Assembly (NCBI GenBank): GCA_964568955.1 | Contig: CAZMSM010000002.1 | Span: 4,588-68,587 of the forward strand | DNA: 64,000 bases | Reading direction: 5' to 3' | Source: UBA1447 sp964568955 | GTDB taxonomy: Bacteria > Bacillota > Clostridia > Oscillospirales > Acutalibacteraceae | Shown: positions 8,332 through 15,214 of the stretch, one piece after another | How the letters are laid out: each line of letters starts with the position of its first letter | How positions within the stretch are numbered: position 1 is the stretch's first letter | The notes under the pieces: generated by a model | What the model was told of the DNA's origin: nothing | Seen by the model: the letters and a program-made list of their open reading frames with translations, nothing else | The model's database searches: none | Made by a program: the position numbers and the translations under genes

Positions 8332-9840
8332 TTATAATTGCTCGGAAGGCAAATCTTGTTCTTCCTCAGTTTTGCCTTTGGAGAGTATTTTTTGCGCTGC
8401 AGCTCTGCGTACAAGAAGCTCTTCATACATTTTTTCACGCTTTTCGCCACCTAAATCATAGAAGAACTTTGGCACGATACCCATTAGACCCGTAACAATC
8501 GGAATAATCGTGGTCATAGCGAAGAGGTAATACTTTGTTTTGTCCGTTTGTGTACCGATTAATTGACCCTGCTCATACCCTATTTTCTTCATTATAATCG
8601 GCTTGATGGTGCCGCTGACGGTGCCGACCAGTTTCGTTGCAAGATTCTTTGCCGTGGTGGTCATTCCCTCTGTTCTAAAGCCGTTCTTCCACTCACAGTA
8701 ATCCATCGCCTCATTGTACATTTCCGAAGGAATTACCTTGCGAATACCGTATACGGCCATGGCTAACGTCTCATGCCCCATCAAAATCGGAATCATATAC
8801 TTCGGTTTGTTATACCAGCCTTTTTTGCCGATTCCGCCGATAGAGCCAAGTAAGAAAACCCCAACCATCAAGAAGTCACTAAAGTTGCCACCGGCAATCC
8901 ATAGCGTCTTCGTAGAAAACTTTTTCCTCATCCAGGGAACATAGGCGTAACTGGCGTTTGACACAAAGCCACCGGGGATCCCCACGACGTTTTTGATGGA
9001 AGCCGAACCCAGAACATCAATTAGATAGTTATTCATGCCGGCATTGATGGAAAACGCGCCGAGGAAATCAGACAGCGTGATGAGCAAAATCGGTTTGTTG
9101 GTAAGAATGGATCGAAAGCCTTCCATAACACTTGGACGTTCGACGGATTGCAAAACCCGTTCCCTTGTAACGAAGAAAAAGTAAAATGCCATTATGCCGC
9201 CAACAATCGTTGTAACCAAGCCCATGGAAATGTAAGCAGTGGCCAATTTCATTTTAATCACGTTGTGGTTAATGAGATCAATCAATAAACCCATGGCAAT
9301 TTCCGGAAGTTTTTCAACAAACCCCGAAAAAAAGTTAGCCTTTGTAATCAAGCGTGTTCTGTCAACCGGGTGCGGGGTAATGGTGGCGAGCATGCCACTC
9401 GTAGCTACACCCCTGAATGTTTCCACCCCTTCACGAACAAGGGCAAGCCCAAGCCACACAGCGAACTTGGTGACATCCATACCACCGGTGTTTGGGAAAA
9501 ACAAGGGCATCATCCAATAAAAGCACGCACCAAGAGTACCGGGAATTGCAAGCCCTAACAAGTAAGGTTTAAATTTACCCCAGCGGGTTCTGGTTTTGTC
9601 AACAATAATGCCGGTGAACGTGTCATTAACAACGTCCCAAATGGTGTTGATAAAGTTAACAATCGCTAGATAATAAAAATCAATATTAAGTACGTCAAAG
9701 ATAAAGCGTTCCGCGTACAGATTGATGTTAAAACTTTTTGACACATCAAATAAGACATAGGCAACGGTTTCTTTCGAGCCGACATACCGGCGGTTTTGAT
9801 GAACAATGCTCGTCTGCGTCGGTTGCGTAGGTTCAGCCAT
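8332..9840 (-). CDS. GPH-family sugar:cation symporter (MFS)
   Basis: Polytopic inner-membrane transporter of 502 residues, in the glycoside-pentoside-hexuronide:cation symporter family. Family marks are an N-terminal AERFIFDVL segment, an Asp/Asn motif (TIWDVVNDTFTGIIVDKTRT) followed by RWGKFKPYLL, and a second-half EYCEW...GFRTEG-type motif (DYCEWKNGFRTEG). About twelve hydrophobic segments are visible and the C-terminal tail is charged. The substrate is probably a glycoside or uronide but cannot be read from sequence. Start ATG follows AGGAGAGTG. It is inserted between lepA (24 bases upstream) and hemW (about 105 bases downstream), two genes normally adjacent, so it is probably cotranscribed with them. 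Confidence 0.85.
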   Translation of the reverse strand: MAEPTQPTQTSIVHQNRRYVGSKETVAYVLFDVSKSFNINLYAERFIFDVLNIDFYYLAIVNFINTIWDVVNDTFTGIIVDKTRTRWGKFKPYLLGLAIPGTLGACFYWMMPLFFPNTGGMDVTKFAVWLGLALVREGVETFRGVATSGMLATITPHPVDRTRLITKANFFSGFVEKLPEIAMGLLIDLINHNVIKMKLATAYISMGLVTTIVGGIMAFYFFFVTRERVLQSVERPSVMEGFRSILTNKPILLITLSDFLGAFSINAGMNNYLIDVLGSASIKNVVGIPGGFVSNASYAYVPWMRKKFSTKTLWIAGGNFSDFLMVGVFLLGSIGGIGKKGWYNKPKYMIPILMGHETLAMAVYGIRKVIPSEMYNEAMDYCEWKNGFRTEGMTTTAKNLATKLVGTVSGTIKPIIMKKIGYEQGQLIGTQTDKTKYYLFAMTTIIPIVTGLMGIVPKFFYDLGGEKREKMYEELLVRRAAAQKILSKGKTEEEQDLPSEQL

Positions 9841-9864
9841 TTTTCACTCTCCTGTAATTGTTAT

Positions 9865-11676
9865 TTAGTCATCGTCAAGCTTAAGGACTGCCATGAATGC
9901 TTCTTGAGGAACTTCTACCGAGCCGAACTGGCGCATCCTCTTTTTACCCTCTTTCTGTTTTTCCAACAGCTTTTTCTTACGGGTAATATCGCCGCCGTAG
10001 CATTTTGCCAGCACATCCTTACGCATGGCCCTCACCGTTTCCCTGGCTATCACTTTGCCGCCGATAGCCACTTGGATGGGGATTTCGAACATCTGGCGCG
10101 GGATGTTATCTTTGAGTTTTTCGGCTATCTTCCTCGCGCGGGGATAGGCTTTGTCGGCATGAATAATAAATGACAAAGCATCAATTATATCGTTGTTCAT
10201 AAGGACATCGAGTTTGACGAGGTTCGCTTTGCGGTAATCTATTAATTCGTTATCAAAAGAAGCATAACCCTTCGTGCGGGATTTGAGCGAGTCAAAGAAG
10301 TCGTAAATGATCTCATTGAGCGGCAACTCGTAATGAATATCTACCCTATTGGCTGCAACATAAGTCATATCTTTAAACACGCCGCGGCGGTCCTGGCACA
10401 ACTCCATAATCGTACCGACATATTCCGCAGGTGCATAAATATGGGAAGATGTAAACGGCTCCTCACAAAACGCAATTTGACCCGGGTCGGGGTAGTGCGT
10501 CGGGTTATCAATTTCAACCACCGTTTCATTAGAAAGATGGATTTTGTACACAACGCTCGGGATGGTGGTGATTAAGTCAAGGTCATATTCCCGCTCTAAA
10601 CGCTCCTGAACAATTTCCAAATGCAGCAATCCTAAAAATCCGCAACGGAAGCCGAACCCAAGAACGCCCGACGTTTCCGGCTCATAGGAAAGAGAAGCGT
10701 CGTTAAGCTGTAATTTTTCAAGCGCCTCGCGCAGATTGCCGTAATCTGCACCGTCCGCGGGGTAAACACCGCAGAAAACCATGGGTTTTACCTTGCGATA
10801 GCCGGGCAGTGCTTCTTTTGCAGGGGCATTGACAAGGGTGACGGTATCACCCACGCGCGCTTCGTTAACGGTTTTGATGGCGGCGGATATATAGCCAACT
10901 TCCCCGGAGGAAAGTTCCGCGGCGGATTCCATATGCGTTGCGCGCATGTACCCGACGTCCACCACCGTAAACTGAGCGCCGGTTGCCATCATGCTCATGA
11001 CATCCCCGGCTTTAATCATGCCGTCTACCACTCGGACATAGACGATAACACCTTTGTAACTGTCATAAACGGAATCAAAAACCAACGCCCGCAGCGGTGC
11101 AGAGCTGTCACCCTTGGGGGCAGGGACATTGTTCACTATCCGAGCAAGCACTTGTTCCACATTTTGGCCTGTTTTTGCAGAAATACGTGGTGCGTCCGAA
11201 CAATCAAGCCCGATAAGGTCTTCCACCTCCGCGGCAACCCGGTCGGGTTCGGCGGCAGGAAGGTCGGTTTTGTTAATAACCGGTATAATCTCCAAATCGT
11301 GTTCAAGGGCCAAGTAGGTGTTGGCAAGGGTTTGTGCCTCAACCCCTTGGGAAGCGTCAATAATAAGCACAGCGCCCTCGCACGCGGCAAGGGCACGCGA
11401 CACTTCATAGGTGAAGTCCACATGACCGGGCGTATCTATGAGATTAAGTGTATATTCCTGCCCATCCTCGGCCGTGTAGTTGAGTTTTACCGCATGTGAT
11501 TTGATGGTAATACCGCGCTCGCGCTCAAGGTCCATACTGTCCAACAACTGTGCAGTCATGTTGCGGTGGGCTACAGACGCCGTCAGCTCCAAGAGCCTGT
11601 CCGCAAGAGTGGACTTGCCATGGTCAATATGGGCGATGATGCAAAAATTTCTGATGTTTTCCTTTGATACCGACAA
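9865..11676 (-). CDS. lepA: Elongation factor 4 (LepA), ribosome-associated GTPase
   Basis: Translational GTPase EF4, 603 residues. G1 is AHIDHGKST, followed by ERGITIKSHAV, G3 DTPGHVDF and G4 NKTDLP. EF-G-like domains II, III and V are followed by the LepA-specific C-terminal domain, with the conserved end region (AKCYGGDITRKKKLLEKQKEGKKRM). I start at TTG 11676 because AGAGGAG lies six to seven bases upstream, giving the typical family length; an in-frame ATG at 11697 would place the Shine-Dalgarno inside the coding region. The promoter is about 230 bases upstream, so the leader is long and contains a repeat element. A GPH permease follows directly. Confidence 0.97.
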   Translation of the reverse strand: MSVSKENIRNFCIIAHIDHGKSTLADRLLELTASVAHRNMTAQLLDSMDLERERGITIKSHAVKLNYTAEDGQEYTLNLIDTPGHVDFTYEVSRALAACEGAVLIIDASQGVEAQTLANTYLALEHDLEIIPVINKTDLPAAEPDRVAAEVEDLIGLDCSDAPRISAKTGQNVEQVLARIVNNVPAPKGDSSAPLRALVFDSVYDSYKGVIVYVRVVDGMIKAGDVMSMMATGAQFTVVDVGYMRATHMESAAELSSGEVGYISAAIKTVNEARVGDTVTLVNAPAKEALPGYRKVKPMVFCGVYPADGADYGNLREALEKLQLNDASLSYEPETSGVLGFGFRCGFLGLLHLEIVQERLEREYDLDLITTIPSVVYKIHLSNETVVEIDNPTHYPDPGQIAFCEEPFTSSHIYAPAEYVGTIMELCQDRRGVFKDMTYVAANRVDIHYELPLNEIIYDFFDSLKSRTKGYASFDNELIDYRKANLVKLDVLMNNDIIDALSFIIHADKAYPRARKIAEKLKDNIPRQMFEIPIQVAIGGKVIARETVRAMRKDVLAKCYGGDITRKKKLLEKQKEGKKRMRQFGSVEVPQEAFMAVLKLDDD

Positions 11677-11705
11677 ATATATTCTCCTCTGTTTCATTGG
11701 TTCGT

Positions 11706-11748
11706 GAAAATTCGGTTGAAAAGCGTGACGTTGTCACGAGAAGCGTTG
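11706..11748 (-). repeat. Dispersed palindromic repeat, copy 1 (lepA leader)
   Basis: Core is the palindrome CGTGAC-GTT-GTCACG (11724-11738), flanked by GCTTCTC/GCTTTTC-type arms. Read on the minus strand it aligns over about 40 bases with the plus strand at 33925-33966, near polA. It lies in the long lepA leader. The sequence is too short and divergent to call an insertion sequence. Confidence 0.6.
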
Positions 11749-11824
11749 AAAAGTGCGCCCCCGGCGCAGGAAGATGTCAGGGTTGTAACGGCTCCGAATA
11801 CCGGCTATCCCACTACTTTGCTTT

Positions 11825-11848
11825 CCAATTCTTTCTCCAATGCTTCCC
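11825..11848 (-). repeat. Related GAAGC-rich segment in the lepA leader
   Basis: On the minus strand this reads GGGAAGCATTGGAGAAAG, resembling the GAGAAGCAATGG units at 33848-33892. Together with 11706-11748 it gives the same two-part layout as near polA: GAAGC units first, palindrome second. Confidence 0.4.
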
Positions 11849-11902
11849 TACTGGTCCGCCACCGCTTTGCCACGTTTTCTCTGCCATTATTAATACCGTT
11901 GT

Positions 11903-11931
11903 ATTATAGGTTATATTTATATATGAGTCAA
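11903..11931 (-). promoter_or_regulatory. Sigma-A promoter of lepA
   Basis: Minus strand: -35 TTGACT (11926-11931), 17-nt spacer, -10 TATAAT (11903-11908). It predicts a leader of roughly 220 bases before lepA. That leader contains the repeat elements and otherwise shows no recognised riboswitch. Confidence 0.75.
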
Positions 11932-11950
11932 GAAAAACAAAAATCATTGC

Positions 11951-11979
11951 TTGCATAACAACGCAAAGAGCACTATAAT
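11951..11979 (+). promoter_or_regulatory. Upstream plus-strand promoter for the AbiEi-like gene
   Basis: -35 TTGCAT (11951-11956), 17-nt spacer, -10 TATAAT (11974-11979). It lies 20 bases from the divergent lepA promoter and about 150 bases before the antitoxin start. This is one of two candidate promoters. Confidence 0.45.
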
Positions 11980-12075
11980 TTGCTTGCATGGGTTGAACTT
12001 GGAGTCGCTGGCGTTTATAAGAATGTTTTTGAAAGGTAGTTTATTACCGATTCAGTTTTGTTGCAAAAATAAGTC

Positions 12076-12114
12076 TTGCGTTTTCGTTACCAATACTATA
12101 TACTTTTGGTAACG
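12076..12114 (+). promoter_or_regulatory. Promoter and operator of the AbiEi-like gene
   Basis: -35 TTGCGT (12076-12081), 17-nt spacer, -10 TATACT (12099-12104). A perfect inverted repeat with 9-bp arms, CGTTACCAA (12085-12093) and TTGGTAACG (12106-12114), encloses the -10 box. AbiEi-type antitoxins are known to repress their own promoters by binding inverted repeats, so this is the likely autoregulatory site. Confidence 0.7.
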
Positions 12115-12132
12115 AGTCAAGGAGGCTTTATC

Positions 12133-12771
12133 ATGCAAAGACCCTACTATTTAGCCGAAATCAAAAATAGAATTATATCCGGCACAAAAGGCGCTATCTA
12201 TGTGCCCGCTGATTTTATCGACATCGCACAACGCACTGCCGTCAAAATGTCCTTGTCCCGATTGGAAGAAGAAAAACTGATTCGCCGAATCATGCGCGGG
12301 GTTTATGAATATCCGGAATACAGCAGTTTTTTGCAAGAGTTTGTGGCCCCGGACACCAACAAAGTTGCACAAGCACTGGCACGAAACTTTGGCTGGACGA
12401 TTGCCCCCTGCGGCAATACAGCACTCAATTTGTTAGGCCTGTCCCTGCAAGTTCCCGCCGTTTGGTCATACGTCAGCGACGGGCCCTATAGGACTTATCA
12501 ATTTGACACAGTAACGCTCCGGTTTAAGCACTCCGCCAACAAAGACTCCACAGGAATCAGCCCTAAAAGTGCCCTTGTTATTCAGGCGCTCAAAACACTT
12601 GGCAACAAAAGGGTTGATGAAGCGATTCAATCGCTGAGGATTACCCTTACACCCGAAGAGAAGAAAAAGATGCTATTTGAAACACAATATACGACCTCAT
12701 GGATCTATGAGGCAATTAAGAAAATTTGTAAGCCGGGGGACAAAAATGCACAAGATGGCACAAGCGAGTGA
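12133..12771 (+). CDS. AbiEi-like type IV antitoxin / transcriptional regulator (DUF6088)
   Basis: A 212-residue DUF6088 protein, the AbiEi-like partner of AbiEii nucleotidyltransferase toxins. The N-terminal ~70 residues form a winged-helix-like domain (YLAEIKNRIISG; SRLEEEKLIRRIMRGVYEYP). The family core follows: VAQALARNFGWTIAPCGNTA and VPAVWSYVSDGPYRTY. The start at ATG 12133 has a strong AAGGAGG. It overlaps the toxin start by 26 bases, the translational coupling expected of an AbiE-type pair. The frame is complete and its promoter-operator intact, although the toxin is destroyed. It probably now acts only as a DNA-binding autoregulator (inference). Placement between lepA and rpsT, normally neighbours, suggests acquisition. 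Confidence 0.85.
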   Translation: MQRPYYLAEIKNRIISGTKGAIYVPADFIDIAQRTAVKMSLSRLEEEKLIRRIMRGVYEYPEYSSFLQEFVAPDTNKVAQALARNFGWTIAPCGNTALNLLGLSLQVPAVWSYVSDGPYRTYQFDTVTLRFKHSANKDSTGISPKSALVIQALKTLGNKRVDEAIQSLRITLTPEEKKKMLFETQYTTSWIYEAIKKICKPGDKNAQDGTSE

Positions 12772-13065
12772 GGATGAGCGCCGCACGTTGTTCCATAATA
12801 CAGCCGTAAAGCGGAAATGGCTTTTGCAGATTTAGATTTACTCAAATGTGTTGTGGAATTCAAAGCGCAGTTTTATCCTTCCAACACAGCCCGTTATGAT
12901 TTGGCAACTCCGGGCACATTAAAGCTAATACCGCCTGATAATTGTTTGGCTGCGCTGGAATATGACTACCGTCAAATGAGCGACATGATTTTTGGTGACG
13001 AACCGGATTTCGCGGAATTTATGACGACAATTAAACAGATGGAATTAAAAATAAACTCACTTTAA
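12746..13065 (+). pseudogene. Remnant of AbiEii-type nucleotidyltransferase toxin
   Basis: Two fragments of one gene in different frames. The N-terminal piece (12746-12835, 29 codons) reads MHKMAQASEDERRTLFHNTA, the usual AbiEii start, and then stops. The C-terminal piece (frame of 12817, to 13065) reads FADLDLLKCVVEFKAQFYPS, then ARYDLATPGTLKLIPP and DYRQMSDMIFGDEPDF, the usual AbiEii end. The central nucleotidyltransferase domain, with its GGT/S and Asp catalytic motifs, is missing. I infer an internal deletion of roughly 180-200 codons plus a frameshift, with the junction near 12805-12820. Toxin activity is very unlikely. The C-terminal piece could still be translated from ATG 12817 but has no clear ribosome-binding site. 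Confidence 0.8.
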
Positions 13066-13281
13066 TAACGATGAGGCGTTGATAACTGAACATACACCGA
13101 CGATGTCGTCATGGAGCCTTTTGCGCGGCGCGACGACACGGTCGGCTCGGATATAAAATCTGGCAGAAATCGGAAAATTGCGCGGACGATGCAAACTTAG
13201 ACAGGGATGTGAAGGCGCCGCTGGTTTATATTAAAAGCAAGTTTGACTGATTTATAAAACTGCTGAAAAGAAGGCGTGATA

Positions 13282-14349
13282 ATGGACAAAATGACAACGC
13301 ACGAACGATTTGCGCGGATGTACGCCCACAAGGAAGCTGACCGTGTACCCATTATTGATACCCCATGGGAGGGCACATTGGCACGCTGGCGCAAGGAAGG
13401 AATGCCCAAAAATATGCCTTGGCACGAATTCTTTGATGTTGACCGTACCATCGGCATCGGCGTGGATAATTCGCCCCGGTTTAAACATAAGCGCATTGAG
13501 CAAACGAAGGAATATACCATTGTTGAAACCAATTGGGGCGCGACGCTAAAAACGCAAAATCACGCGGACTCCACCCCGGAATTCCTTGACTTTAAAGTGA
13601 AAACGCCCGAAGACTGGGCAAAAGCCAAGGCGCGTATGACCCCTGCGAAAGACCGCATTGATTGGGGGCATTTGAAGCGCAACTACAAAACTTGGCGAAA
13701 AAATGGTGAGTGGTTGGAAGCAGGCTTTTGGTTTGGTTTTGACATTACACATTCCTGGTTTATCGGCACAGAAAGGTTCTTGATTGCCATGGCGGCAGAA
13801 CCGGAGTGGTGTATGGATATTTTTAACCATTGCCTTGATATGGATATTGCGCTGTTTGATATGATTTGGGACGCCGGTTACACCTTTGACTGCATCACCT
13901 GGCCCGATGATATGGGCTACAAGCAAAACCAGTTCTTTTCACTCAACATGTACCGTGAACTGCTCAAACCCGTGCAAAAACGGGCTGCTGAGTGGGCACA
14001 CAGCAAAGGTATCCCGGCACATCTGCACTCTTGCGGAGATATACGCCCTTTCTTACCCGAGCTAATCGAAATCGGTATAGACGCACTGAATCCTCTTGAG
14101 GTGAAGGCGGGCATGGACCCGTATCTGATAAAAAAAGAATACGGCGATAAGCTGGTGCTGCACGGCGGCCTCAACGCCGTTTTATGGGACGATATTGAAG
14201 CTGTTGAAGCTGAAATGCGCACGCTGATACCGGCACTCAAAGAAAACGGCGGGTATATTTTTAGCTCCGACCATTCCATCCCCAACTCCGTCAGCCTTGA
14301 ATCCATGAAGCGCATTGCGGATTTGGCGAAGGAGCTTGGCAAATATTAA
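13282..14349 (+). CDS. Uroporphyrinogen decarboxylase-like (URO-D/MtaA superfamily) protein
   Basis: A 355-residue protein of the URO-D superfamily, which covers true UroD and corrinoid-dependent methyltransferases such as MtaA. It has a TIM-barrel pattern with HLHSCGD (His249-x-Cys251), matching the first two zinc ligands of the MtaA-type enzymes. The late region (YIFSSDHSIPNSVS) lacks the third MtaA cysteine. UroD activity is unlikely because no heme or corrin pathway genes are nearby. The start is ATG 13282, seven bases after GAAGG; GTG 13276 is possible but too close. Proteins of this type are common beside sugar genes in gut Firmicutes, and their substrate is unknown. A second paralogue is at 59330. 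Function not assigned. Confidence 0.7.
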   Translation: MDKMTTHERFARMYAHKEADRVPIIDTPWEGTLARWRKEGMPKNMPWHEFFDVDRTIGIGVDNSPRFKHKRIEQTKEYTIVETNWGATLKTQNHADSTPEFLDFKVKTPEDWAKAKARMTPAKDRIDWGHLKRNYKTWRKNGEWLEAGFWFGFDITHSWFIGTERFLIAMAAEPEWCMDIFNHCLDMDIALFDMIWDAGYTFDCITWPDDMGYKQNQFFSLNMYRELLKPVQKRAAEWAHSKGIPAHLHSCGDIRPFLPELIEIGIDALNPLEVKAGMDPYLIKKEYGDKLVLHGGLNAVLWDDIEAVEAEMRTLIPALKENGGYIFSSDHSIPNSVSLESMKRIADLAKELGKY

Positions 14350-14410
14350 TGTGTAATCGCATTTTGGTGATAAGCACGCGGGCAACCACGCGGGCTTGTA
14401 AAAATTTTTC

Positions 14411-14439
14411 TTGCAATTCAAAAAACTTTGTGCTAACAT
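14411..14439 (+). promoter_or_regulatory. Promoter of rpsT
   Basis: -35 TTGCAA (14411-14416), 17-nt spacer, -10 TAACAT (14434-14439), 30 bases before the rpsT start. Confidence 0.5.
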
Positions 14440-14469
14440 AAGCACCTGTGTAATAAAGGAGGTGTCACG

Positions 14470-14727
14470 ATGCCCAATATTAAATCTGCTAAAAAGCGTG
14501 TGATCGTTTCTATGGCTAAGGCCAACAGAAACAAATCACAAAATACCGCACTTAAAACAGCTATCAAAAAGGCTCATGCAGCCGCAACTACCAACGCAGC
14601 GGATAAAGATGCCGTTGTAAAGGCCGCCATGAAAAAGGTTGACCAGTCTGTCACAAAGGGTCTTATTCATAAGAACAACGGCGCACGTAAAAAAGCGTCT
14701 CTTGCGAAGCTGATCAAAGAAGTCTAA
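14470..14727 (+). CDS. rpsT: 30S ribosomal protein S20
   Basis: Primary 16S rRNA-binding protein of the small subunit, 85 residues, very basic. It opens MPNIKSAKKRV and contains the NTALKTAIKKA helix and a HKNNGARKKASLAKLI end, all standard for S20. ATG follows AAAGGAGGTG. In many Firmicutes rpsT lies directly beside lepA; here it is about 2.8 kb from lepA, divergent, with the AbiE-like remnant and a URO-D-like gene between. I see no clear terminator before the next promoter at 14805. Confidence 0.98.
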   Translation: MPNIKSAKKRVIVSMAKANRNKSQNTALKTAIKKAHAAATTNAADKDAVVKAAMKKVDQSVTKGLIHKNNGARKKASLAKLIKEV

Positions 14728-14804
14728 GCTTTTCATTTTTTTACAACACAGCGGTCAGCAGTACAACCTGCAGGCCGTTGAATTGTTCACCTCTATAATT
14801 GCTG

Positions 14805-14833
14805 TTGACTTTTTGCCGCTTGGCGTGTATAAT
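14805..14833 (+). promoter_or_regulatory. Strong promoter of the 62-residue membrane protein
   Basis: -35 TTGACT (14805-14810), 17-nt spacer, -10 TATAAT (14828-14833). This is nearly consensus and predicts a leader of about 65 bases. Confidence 0.8.
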
Positions 14834-14906
14834 TTGGCATTGTAAGGGTGTTCTCAAGTTACAAAACCGTAAAAATTGTAAAAAAATAAATTTGGAGGGT
14901 TCATTC

Positions 14907-15095
14907 ATGAAAACATTCAAAAAGATTTGCAAGATCGTCGGCATCATCGCAGCGGTCGCGGGCGTAATCGCGGGTATCTATTTTGCCGTAACAAAGTTTT
15001 TGGATCGCAAAAACTGCATTGACAGCGAAGAAAACTACGTTTCCTGCACTTGTGCTGACATTGATGACTTTGCGGCGGAAGTTGCAGCGGAATAA
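14907..15095 (+). CDS. Small single-span membrane protein, unknown function
   Basis: A 62-residue protein starting at ATG 14907 with TTTGGAGGG upstream. Residues 1-9 are basic (MKTFKKICK). Residues 10-28 form one hydrophobic segment (IVGIIAAVAGVIAGIYFAV). The rest is hydrophilic and acidic with three cysteines (KNC, then SCTC) and ends EVAAE. It sits alone between a near-consensus promoter and a strong terminator, so it is a real, probably well-expressed unit. The tail probably faces the cytoplasm or cell surface, but topology cannot be settled. I recognise similar small clostridial hypotheticals but no function. Confidence 0.75.
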   Translation: MKTFKKICKIVGIIAAVAGVIAGIYFAVTKFLDRKNCIDSEENYVSCTCADIDDFAAEVAAE

Positions 15096-15115
15096 TCCGA
15101 AACCACAAGTTTATA

Positions 15116-15152
15116 AAAAGCACATGGGTGATTTTCACCCATGTGCTTTTTT
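15116..15152 (+). terminator. Intrinsic terminator of the small membrane protein gene
   Basis: Stem AAAGCACATGGGTGA paired with TCACCCATGTGCTTT (15116-15131 with 15135-15150), loop TTT, followed by Ts. It begins 20 bases after the stop codon. The A-rich left flank could also let it terminate on the minus strand for nagA (stop 15215). Confidence 0.9.
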
Positions 15153-15214
15153 GTGCAGTTCTTTTAGAGCGTAAACTGTCGAAATCTATAAGCCTGAAAG
15201 GTCGAAAACCCTTT

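Noticed and set aside
11700..11958. Possible small coding frame in the lepA leader (84 residues on plus; a 24-codon minus frame)
   Set aside because: No ribosome-binding site and low conservation of pattern; the region is better explained as lepA leader plus repeat.
12746..13065. Two short separate genes instead of a toxin remnant
   Set aside because: Both fragments match opposite ends of one AbiEii protein in order, so a single broken gene is the simpler reading.
13066..13275. Coding remnant between the AbiEii fragment and the URO-D-like gene
   Set aside because: Only short frames without similarity; likely non-coding.
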